Origin: Carboxylicivirga mesophila
GTDB lineage: Bacteria; Bacteroidota; Bacteroidia; Bacteroidales; Marinilabiliaceae
Reading direction: 5' to 3'
Assembly: GCF_018271975.1 (NCBI RefSeq)
Contig: NZ_JAGUCN010000014.1
Span: 1-64,000, forward strand
DNA length: 64,000 nt
Shown: piece after piece, positions 57,573 through 64,000 of the stretch
Layout of the letters: each line of letters begins with the position of its first letter
Position numbering within the stretch: the stretch's first letter is position 1
Position numbers and translations under genes: made by a program
Notes under the pieces: generated by a model
Seen by the model: only the letters and a program-made list of their open reading frames with translations
Database searches by the model: none
What the model was told of the DNA's origin: nothing

Positions 57573-59195
57573 ATGATGAATACATTTAAGGATACTATAT
57601 ACATCCTGTTTGGCAGCCGAACAGGCAACTCCAAGGCGGTTGCTATACTGGCCCATGAATATGCCCAAAGTTTAGGATATGCTTCGGAATTGCGCGATAT
57701 GCAGGACATGGATTTTAATGAATTGCAACAGATGACATATCTTCTTGTGGCAGTTAGCACCCATGGTGAAGGAGAACCACCTGTACAAGCCGAAGGTTTT
57801 TATGAATATATTCACGGAAATACTATCAGTCAATTAAACACCAGGTATGCAGTACTTGGCCTGGGTGATAGCAGTTACCGCTATTTCTGTCAAACAGGTG
57901 AAGACATTGATAAGCGCATGCAAGAGTTAGGTGGCCAACGCTTAATGGAGCATGTCAAATGTGACATCGATTTTGAAGAGACAGCCAAAAGCTGGGTGCT
58001 GGATGTATTTAAAACACTCGAAAGTCAGCTAAAAGCGGTTAATCCCCCGCAAAAGGAAGGCTTTGTATTTGACCTGAAGCTGGGACACGATTCTACCTCA
58101 GCCTACAAAGCTGAACTGCTCCAGAAAACCATGCTTACCGCCGAAGGCAGTAGTAAAAAGGTACTGCATGTGAGTTTATCGCTCAAAAACGCTGGTATGG
58201 ATTATCAACCCGGTGATGCAATAGGTGTTTATGGCACCAATTCGCGTAGCCTGGTGGATGAGCTACTCAAGCAACTTGACTTCGACAAAGCCTATCCGGT
58301 GGTGGTAAAGGACCAGACTCGTATGCTCAAGGAGCTGCTGATACATGATTATGAGTTGACTTTGATTACCCCGCTTGTGATTCGCAACTATGCCGAAATT
58401 GTGAATAACACAGCCCTTAACGAACTGATTGTTGATGACCAACAACTGGAAGCGTATGCTGAAGAAAAAGATGTGATGGACATGGTGTCAGATTTTCCGG
58501 GCCCAATAACGGTTGAAGAATTTCTGAGTGTACTGCGCAAACTAAGCCAGCGCTTATATTCCGTTGCATCAAGTAGCCTGGTGGTGGGTGAGCAGGCTGA
58601 TATTACTGTTAAAATCATTGAAAACAGACACGACCAGCGCACCCGTAATGGCGTATGCTCATCCTTTTTATGGAACCGCCTGGATGTGGGTGACCGAGTG
58701 CCCGTTACGCTCGAGACCATCTCTAAATTCAGGTTGCCGGAAACAGACACTACTCCCATTATCATGATTGGTGCTGGTACGGGTGTTGCACCGTTCCGCG
58801 GTTTCCTGCAGGAACGCTTTGCACGTAAGGCATCGGGCCCAAACTGGCTATTATTTGGTGAAAGAAACAGCCAAACCGACTTTCTATACGAAGAGGAATT
58901 AAAAAGCTATCTGCACTCAGGCCTGCTAAGCAAGCTTAATACAGCCTTTTCCAGAGATGGTGAGCAGAAGTTCTACATTAATCAGGTGGTTGAGCAGGAA
59001 GGCAGTGAAATCATGAACTGGATAAATAAAGGCGCGGTCATATATGTTTGCGGCAGCAAAGATAAGCTGGCTGTTTCGGTACGCGCAAGTTTAATTAAGG
59101 TATTTAGTCAGTATCTGCAGTTAAGTGAAGAACAGGCGGGTCAACACCTCGAAGAGCTTAAAAGCAATAAACAATACCAGGAAGAAGTATACTAA
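57573..59195 (+). CDS. CysJ-like diflavin reductase
   Basis: The 540-residue flavoprotein has an N-terminal flavodoxin domain (FMN loop SRTGNSKAV near residue 15; LGLGDSSYRYF), a connecting FAD domain with RLYSVASS and GVCSSFLW, and a NADPH domain with GAGTGVAPFRGFLQER and YVCGSKDKL. It ends in Tyr (KQYQEEVY), as CysJ does. It transfers electrons from NADPH through FAD and FMN. No sulfite reductase haem subunit (CysI) is adjacent, so the acceptor is unknown. The stop codon lies inside the following terminator hairpin. Confidence 0.93.
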   Translation: MMNTFKDTIYILFGSRTGNSKAVAILAHEYAQSLGYASELRDMQDMDFNELQQMTYLLVAVSTHGEGEPPVQAEGFYEYIHGNTISQLNTRYAVLGLGDSSYRYFCQTGEDIDKRMQELGGQRLMEHVKCDIDFEETAKSWVLDVFKTLESQLKAVNPPQKEGFVFDLKLGHDSTSAYKAELLQKTMLTAEGSSKKVLHVSLSLKNAGMDYQPGDAIGVYGTNSRSLVDELLKQLDFDKAYPVVVKDQTRMLKELLIHDYELTLITPLVIRNYAEIVNNTALNELIVDDQQLEAYAEEKDVMDMVSDFPGPITVEEFLSVLRKLSQRLYSVASSSLVVGEQADITVKIIENRHDQRTRNGVCSSFLWNRLDVGDRVPVTLETISKFRLPETDTTPIIMIGAGTGVAPFRGFLQERFARKASGPNWLLFGERNSQTDFLYEEELKSYLHSGLLSKLNTAFSRDGEQKFYINQVVEQEGSEIMNWINKGAVIYVCGSKDKLAVSVRASLIKVFSQYLQLSEEQAGQHLEELKSNKQYQEEVY

Positions 59196-59208
59196 CTACT
59201 TCTTCCTG
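59178..59208 (+). terminator. Terminator overlapping the diflavin reductase stop
   Basis: CAGGAAGAAGTA (59178-59189) pairs with TACTTCTTCCTG (59197-59208) over a seven-base loop, followed by a T-rich run. The stop codon at 59193-59195 is in the loop. Confidence 0.8.
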
Positions 59209-59226
59209 ATTTTATTTTAATACCTC

Positions 59227-60489
59227 TTACTTAACCGGCTTCAGCTGATCAATCCATGTAGCCTTTTCGTCGTAATGCATCAAAAATGGCTTGTATGATT
59301 GTTTATAATCGCGGTGGCGGATGTACTGTATCTGAAAATACTTGTCGCCATTTACCGGATTATCGATGATGCCCATAATCTGTGCTTTGCCCATGGCCGC
59401 CGACATGGATGGAGCAGTTACGGTCTTGGCCAGACTAGATGTAACACGTATGGCATCGGTGTATATTTCATAAGCCTTAGCCAAAGGCACCTGGAAATAT
59501 TCATAAGGCCCGGTTTCGCGTTCCACAAACATGTAGTAAGGCACCATGCCCATATTCACCTGCTGGTCCCACATTTTAGCCCATACCTCTGCCGAAGCAT
59601 TAATATGATTTAGCAAAGGGGATTGCGTACGAATCTCGGCACCTGTAGCTCGTATATTATCAATGGCCTCTGCCACCGCACTGTTCGACATTTCCTGGTA
59701 GTGATTGAAATGAGCCATAATAGACAGGTGAATGCCCTTATCGGTAATGCGCTTAAAAAGGTCCAGCATCTCCTGTGCCTCTTCATTGTACTGAGGCAGA
59801 AAAACAAACGGCCACCATGTTAATGATTTGGTTCCAAACCGGATGGTCTTTAGGTTTTTCAAGTCAGCCTTGAAAATGGTATCAATGTATTTGCTGATGG
59901 TGCGCGGACTCATAATCATAGGGTCGCCACCAGTAAATAGTAATTCATGCAAATGCTCATGCTGTCTGAAATACTCACACACCTGATCGATTTCCTTCAT
60001 GGAAAACTGCAAATCTAAATCCTTTACAAACTGAGGCCAGCGGAAGCAAAAGGTACAATTGGCATGACAGGTCTGTCCCTGAGTCGGGAAAAACAGGGCA
60101 ATATCGCGGTATTTATGCTGTACTCCTGGCAAAGGCTCACCATTGAGCTGTGGTATATTTGACTGTTGCTGCGCCGGATGCGGATTCAGGCCTAAGCGAA
60201 TATCGTTGGCTATTTTGGTAATCTCGTGTTGCGCCAGGCCTTTTTCAACCGCCCACCTAACCTTATCATAGTCAGCGTCACGCAGCATATGCCGATTGGG
60301 GAAGGTTAATATGTAACAGGGATCCGTTTCAAAATTTGCCCAGTCAATCAGGTAATCCACCACATAATTGTTGGCTTTGAAAGGCAATACCCGCGAAACA
60401 ATTTCAATCTCATGTTTCACCTCCTCCGGAAGCATTTTCATGTATTCAATCTGCCTGAAATTTTTAATATTATAACTTAATATCTTCAT
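59227..60489 (-). CDS. KamA-family radical SAM protein
   Basis: The 420-residue protein has the lysine 2,3-aminomutase-like CxxxCxxC motif C141-C145-C148 (CHANCTFCFRWP) that binds the 4Fe-4S cluster and SAM, with the GGDP-type motif (LLFTGGDPMIMS). The N-terminal part is family-typical. The C-terminal PLP-binding and zinc region of classical KamA is not evident and the length is normal for the KamA-like subfamily. Substrate may be lysine or another amino acid; not certain. The gene is monocistronic and convergent with the diflavin reductase, a possible electron donor (inference only). Confidence 0.88.
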   Translation of the reverse strand: MKILSYNIKNFRQIEYMKMLPEEVKHEIEIVSRVLPFKANNYVVDYLIDWANFETDPCYILTFPNRHMLRDADYDKVRWAVEKGLAQHEITKIANDIRLGLNPHPAQQQSNIPQLNGEPLPGVQHKYRDIALFFPTQGQTCHANCTFCFRWPQFVKDLDLQFSMKEIDQVCEYFRQHEHLHELLFTGGDPMIMSPRTISKYIDTIFKADLKNLKTIRFGTKSLTWWPFVFLPQYNEEAQEMLDLFKRITDKGIHLSIMAHFNHYQEMSNSAVAEAIDNIRATGAEIRTQSPLLNHINASAEVWAKMWDQQVNMGMVPYYMFVERETGPYEYFQVPLAKAYEIYTDAIRVTSSLAKTVTAPSMSAAMGKAQIMGIIDNPVNGDKYFQIQYIRHRDYKQSYKPFLMHYDEKATWIDQLKPVK

Positions 60490-60618
60490 AAAACTTATTG
60501 ATGCTATTGGTCCTCATCAATACCAACACGAGCCATTACAAATTGTTTTGATGATAGCCGAATACATCTAAACTCAATTATAAATTAACTTTATCCGTCT
60601 GTAAAGAACTTAAAACAA

Positions 60619-60644
60619 AAGGCCGTTGTGTCATCAACAGCCTT
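60619..60644 (-). terminator. Terminator of the molybdenum hydroxylase operon
   Basis: On the minus strand, arms at 60644-60635 and 60628-60619 form a 10-bp stem (one G-U), then a T-rich run, 13 bp beyond the large-subunit stop. Confidence 0.78.
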
Positions 60645-60656
60645 CTGATATTTGTT

Positions 60657-62801
60657 TTAAGCCAGTGCCTCCAAAATGCGTTGAGGCGTTATTGGCATCT
60701 GATTGACACGTGCTCCGCAGGCATGATAAACCGCATTGGCTATGGCACCACCAACCGTTATTATAGCTGGCTCTCCTCCACCTTGAGGAGGGGCATTCAT
60801 ATCATCTACAAAAACACATTCGATTGGAGGTGTTACAGCAAATTTGGCAATATCATAAGTATCAAAATTCTGTGTTTCAACGGCTCCTCCGGTAAATTCG
60901 ATATCCTCGTAAAGGGCATAGCCTAATCCCATAGTCAGACCGCCCTCGGTTTGCACAATGGCACCGTGCGGATTGACTACCTGCCCCATATCCTGGGCAC
61001 ACACCATTCTTAATGGCCTTACTACTCCCGTTTCAGGATTTACTTCCACCTCGGCCACCAATACCACAATGGTGCCTGCATCAGCACCAATAGCTATCCC
61101 GCAACCACGATTAGCACCCGTTTTAGCTGCTGTATAGCCAAAGGTTTCTTTTGCCAGTTGTAAAGTCTTTCTTATTTTCGGATCTTCAATATTAAGCAAG
61201 CGGAATTCTAACGGATCCATACCTAGACTATCAGCCACAACATCAATATGCGATTCGCGGGCAAAAGTAGTAGTGTTATTACCAGGTGCACGCCAGGCGC
61301 CGGTAGCAAACGGATGAACATTCTTACCGTTAAATACTTGTGTTTTAACATTCGGAATATTGTAAAAATCCTGTGTTCCCCTTGGGCCAGCGCAATAAAT
61401 ATCAAAATTCCAAGCACTTAACCGACCATTGTTTTGCACACCGGCTTTGACCTTAACAACGGCCGCCGGGCGAAACCAGTCATACATAAACTCTTCCTGG
61501 CGCGACCAGGCCACTTGCACGGGCTTACCAGTCAATCTGGCCAGTTTGGCACATTCAATAGCCTGTTGATTATATATCTTACCACCAAACCCACCACCAA
61601 TAAATATTTGCTTAATATGCACCTTTTCAAGCGGAATATTTAATGCATCAGCAACAGCTTCGCGGGTTCCAAAAGGGGTTTGTGTTGAGGCCCACATCAC
61701 GAGCTTATCGCCTTCAAACTTTGCTGTGGCCGCATGTGTTTCAATGGAAGCATGGGCCTTGTAGCCATCTAAATAGTTCGCTTCTACAATATTCTCAGCT
61801 TCCTGTAAACCTGCTGCTACATTCCCTTTTTCTTCTGTGGTTCTGCTTGAATCAGCTGTTTGTAATATATGCTCAAAGATGCTGATTGTATCCGCTTTGG
61901 CTTCAGGAATATCCCATTCAGCTTTCATCTTAACCATGGCTTCTTCAGCAATTAAGGGGTCATTATGCAAGGCGGCGACTAATCCATCTTCATTAATAAT
62001 TGTAACCCCTGGAATACTCTGTGCACGCGACACATCCAATGATTTTAAACCAGCACCGTGGGCCGGCGGCCTTTTTAGATAAGCGTACAGCATGCCGGGC
62101 AACTGAATATCTGATGTATATACAGCTTGTCCTGTGACCTTTTTAATAGCATCGGTACTGATGATTGGTTTTCCGATGGTCTTAAAATCTTCTGCTTTCT
62201 TTAGTTTCGGCGGTGCACTAATGGTTTTAACGATCTTTTGACCCTTTGTCAATTCAGCATAACTCACTTTACGCTTTGCATCTGTTTTTGAAACAATAAA
62301 GCCATCCTTATTCATCAATTCACTTTCGGCACACTGCAGCTGAATACTTGCCAACTTTAGCAATTCGGCCTTTGCTTCGGCAGCAGCAGCGCGCAAAAGC
62401 GGATCGAAAAAGCGAGTGGTCAATGAGCCCCAGGTACCTGCATCGTATGGACACAGCTCGGTATCCCCCATCACCATATTGATGGTGTTCATTGGTATCT
62501 CTAGTTCCTCGGCCAATACCTGCGCCAATGATGTGATAACACCCTGCCCCATCTCAATTTTACCGGTATAGCAATCAACGGTGCCGTCTTCTTTAATGCG
62601 TAAATAAGCATTCAAGTCCAGTTCTTCATCACTGCGCTTATCATGATCATCTTCTGAGCGTGATTTAAATGCAAATGAACTAAGAGAAAAAACGATGATT
62701 AAACCACCTCCCAGTTTCTTAATAAAATTACGTCGGTTAATGCTCCGAACCGGTCGATCGACATTGTCGAAATAGAGTTGATGTATTTGATTCTCTTTCA
62801 T
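60657..62801 (-). CDS. Exported molybdopterin-binding hydroxylase subunit (xanthine dehydrogenase family)
   Basis: The 714-residue large subunit has a Tat-like N-terminus (NRRNFIKKLGGG, hydrophobic FSLSSFAF), then two molybdenum-binding regions. Motifs include GKIEMGQGVITSL, the FGGKIYNQQ loop and the active-site Glu E677 in GGGEPAIITVGG. It matches the IorB/aldehyde oxidase-type subunits that hydroxylate aldehydes or N-heterocycles in the periplasm. Its start overlaps the stop of the iron-sulfur subunit by four bases. No FAD subunit is adjacent, so electrons probably go to another acceptor. Confidence 0.94.
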   Translation of the reverse strand: MKENQIHQLYFDNVDRPVRSINRRNFIKKLGGGLIIVFSLSSFAFKSRSEDDHDKRSDEELDLNAYLRIKEDGTVDCYTGKIEMGQGVITSLAQVLAEELEIPMNTINMVMGDTELCPYDAGTWGSLTTRFFDPLLRAAAAEAKAELLKLASIQLQCAESELMNKDGFIVSKTDAKRKVSYAELTKGQKIVKTISAPPKLKKAEDFKTIGKPIISTDAIKKVTGQAVYTSDIQLPGMLYAYLKRPPAHGAGLKSLDVSRAQSIPGVTIINEDGLVAALHNDPLIAEEAMVKMKAEWDIPEAKADTISIFEHILQTADSSRTTEEKGNVAAGLQEAENIVEANYLDGYKAHASIETHAATAKFEGDKLVMWASTQTPFGTREAVADALNIPLEKVHIKQIFIGGGFGGKIYNQQAIECAKLARLTGKPVQVAWSRQEEFMYDWFRPAAVVKVKAGVQNNGRLSAWNFDIYCAGPRGTQDFYNIPNVKTQVFNGKNVHPFATGAWRAPGNNTTTFARESHIDVVADSLGMDPLEFRLLNIEDPKIRKTLQLAKETFGYTAAKTGANRGCGIAIGADAGTIVVLVAEVEVNPETGVVRPLRMVCAQDMGQVVNPHGAIVQTEGGLTMGLGYALYEDIEFTGGAVETQNFDTYDIAKFAVTPPIECVFVDDMNAPPQGGGEPAIITVGGAIANAVYHACGARVNQMPITPQRILEALA

Positions 62802-63277
62802 TTGTTGCTTCCTCCATTCATTTGTTTAGCTGCTGATTCTACGGCGTCTGTAATGCGACGATATGAGCCACACCGGCACAAGTTTTCGTTCATACCTTCT
62901 ATTATTTCTTCCCGGCTGGGGTTAGGATTATTATTTAATAAACCCACAGCGTTCATAATCATACCCGGGGTACAATAGCCACACTGCTGCGCATCATGCA
63001 TAACGAATGACTCCTGCACAGGATGCAGCTTATCACCAATAGCCAGGCCTTCGATAGTAGTCACCTGCCTGCCCGCCACCTCGCTCACAGCCATACCACA
63101 TGAACGCATGGCTTCACCATCTACAAGAATGGTGCATGAGCCACAAAAACCTATACCACAGCCATACTTGGTACCTGTTAAACCCAGTTTAGTGCGCAAA
63201 ACCCACAATAAAATATCGTTGGGATTAGCTTCAACCTTAACTGTTTTATTATTAAGAGAGAATGAAATCTGTTCCAT
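62798..63277 (-). CDS. Two-cluster 2Fe-2S subunit of the molybdenum hydroxylase
   Basis: The 159-residue protein has the plant-ferredoxin-type cluster ligands C40, C45, C48, C60 (CGIGFCGSC, then C60) and the all-helical second cluster ligands C99, C102, C134, C136 (CGYC, then CRCG). This is the CoxS/IorA small subunit. It overlaps the large subunit gene by 4 bp, so translation is coupled. It lacks its own signal and would be carried to the periplasm by the Tat-signal large subunit. Confidence 0.96.
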   Translation of the reverse strand: MEQISFSLNNKTVKVEANPNDILLWVLRTKLGLTGTKYGCGIGFCGSCTILVDGEAMRSCGMAVSEVAGRQVTTIEGLAIGDKLHPVQESFVMHDAQQCGYCTPGMIMNAVGLLNNNPNPSREEIIEGMNENLCRCGSYRRITDAVESAAKQMNGGSNK

Positions 63278-63323
63278 AGTTTCTATGTTTATTTTATCTG
63301 GTAGTGTTCAACTACTAAGGTAG

Positions 63324-63809
63324 TTAATTATTTAGTTCTTTACTATAAAGCCAGTTCATCACACAGTTATGTACAGGTAGTAACTTCTCAGGCTTTATCA
63401 CAAGCGTTTGATTGGATGACTCTAATATAAAGTTATGATCGATATCCATACAGTTGCCCGATAGCTTTTTGTCGGGATTATGTATCTCAATAAGCTTAAC
63501 AAATAAGCTTTTAAGGGTATCGTATTCTTGCTGGTTAATGATTAGCTCTAATTTTCGCCGGTCAATAGCATCTTTATATTTAAGCTGATAGGTGGAGTCA
63601 TTTTTTTGTCTCTGAATACGTAAAACACTCTTTCCAAAAGTGGTTGCCGCATAACCTCCATGATGAGGAATTGTTACTTTTACATGACCACTTTCGAAAA
63701 TGCTTGCTAATTGATCAGTCATTTGGGAGAATGCCGATTGCTGATGGACCCAACTCACCAAACTAAGCAACAACAGCAATAACGGATAATGAGTCATCTG
63801 AGATTTCAT
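63324..63809 (-). CDS. Secreted hypothetical protein, 161 aa
   Basis: A signal peptide (about 1-25, LLLLLSLVSWVHQQSAF) precedes a small domain with two Cys (in GNCMDIDHN and HNCVMNWL). Strands and helices alternate (VKVTIPHHGGYAATTFGKSVLRI, LVIKPEKLLPV). No family is recognised. It sits upstream of the iron-sulfur subunit gene on the same strand with a 46-bp gap, and could be in the same operon. Confidence 0.6.
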   Translation of the reverse strand: MKSQMTHYPLLLLLLSLVSWVHQQSAFSQMTDQLASIFESGHVKVTIPHHGGYAATTFGKSVLRIQRQKNDSTYQLKYKDAIDRRKLELIINQQEYDTLKSLFVKLIEIHNPDKKLSGNCMDIDHNFILESSNQTLVIKPEKLLPVHNCVMNWLYSKELNN

Positions 63810-63926
63810 ACATTTAGTATTGACTTAAACCTGAATATCTAAAGTTAATCATTAACCACTTAACAAATCAAATTTAATACCTATTTCAATGGCGCATGGA
63901 TAAAAACACAATTACTTCAATCCATC

Positions 63927-64000
63927 CTACTTATCCTTTAAACGTCCCAGAGCTTCGTTGTATTCTTCCCTGTTATCCAAATCTATGACAACTTCATCCG
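63927..64000 (-). CDS. C-terminus of a possible MocA/nucleotidyltransferase-like protein (partial)
   Basis: The last 23 codons of a minus-strand gene enter the window, ending RLKDK then TAG. The segment VIDLDNREEYNEALGR fits the C-terminal Asp-rich end of MobA/MocA-like nucleotidyltransferases, which commonly neighbour molybdenum hydroxylases. The rest is outside the window, so this is a context-based guess. The 117-bp gap to 63809 shows no gene. Confidence 0.4.
   Translation of the reverse strand, partial: DEVVIDLDNREEYNEALGRLKDK

Overview
This 64 kb window is a chromosomal segment from a Bacteroidota bacterium. The evidence is the single-domain and LytTR/LuxR response regulators, the TonB-dependent receptor, a C-terminal fragment resembling a type IX secretion (T9SS) sorting domain, periplasmic ligand-binding propellers joined to a histidine kinase, the abundance of Sec/lipoprotein signals, TAnnTTTG-type -7 boxes and the absence of strong Shine-Dalgarno sequences. 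It is moderately AT-rich. I cannot name the species; a Bacteroidia or Cytophagia-like lineage is likely. There is no prophage, no complete insertion sequence and no CRISPR array.

Layout. 0-4.2 kb: a porin-like protein, a stand-alone receiver, a NarL-type response regulator with its membrane histidine kinase, and a cluster of two identical tRNA-Pro(TGG) genes and one tRNA-Ser(GCT). 4.4-8.9 kb: FloA, NfeD, ClpS, a TPR/PD40/SPOR envelope protein and a 55-residue membrane protein. 8.9-13.2 kb: a Bcp peroxiredoxin with recA, then small envelope proteins and a YkuE-like phosphoesterase. 13.5-25.2 kb: a haem-type TonB receptor, a DbpA-type DEAD-box helicase behind a long leader, a DUF6599-like protein, a Tat-exported aldo/keto reductase with two 4Fe-4S clusters, an SDR, an APC permease and a lipoprotein S9 peptidase. 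25.2-30.1 kb: the T9SS-domain fragment, a TonB-C-like protein, a chemoreceptor without a sensor domain, a propeller lipoprotein and a beta-barrel protein. 30.1-37.7 kb: a LytTR/LytS pair together with TolC, RND pump and adaptor genes, which look like one regulated efflux locus. 37.9-47.9 kb: def, a giant propeller histidine kinase, PhzF, a membrane-embedded spermidine-synthase-like protein and a DPP-IV-like S9 peptidase. 48-54 kb: an accessory-looking stretch with a beta-helix protein, a phased 22-bp tandem repeat array, an RHS-like cytoplasmic protein and a sortilin-type propeller protein whose signal peptide lies out of frame with any start codon. 54-64 kb: an MscS channel, a GIDE-domain protein, a CysJ-like diflavin reductase, a KamA-like radical SAM protein, and a two-gene exported molybdenum hydroxylase next to a possible MocA-like gene cut by the window edge.

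The most coherent functional unit is the efflux locus, whose promoter carries a 21-bp-spaced direct repeat suited to a LytTR activator. The most unexplained sequence is the six-copy, exactly 22-bp-spaced TTAACCTTT array at 49.6 kb. Most of the rest is ordinary Bacteroidota housekeeping and envelope biology.
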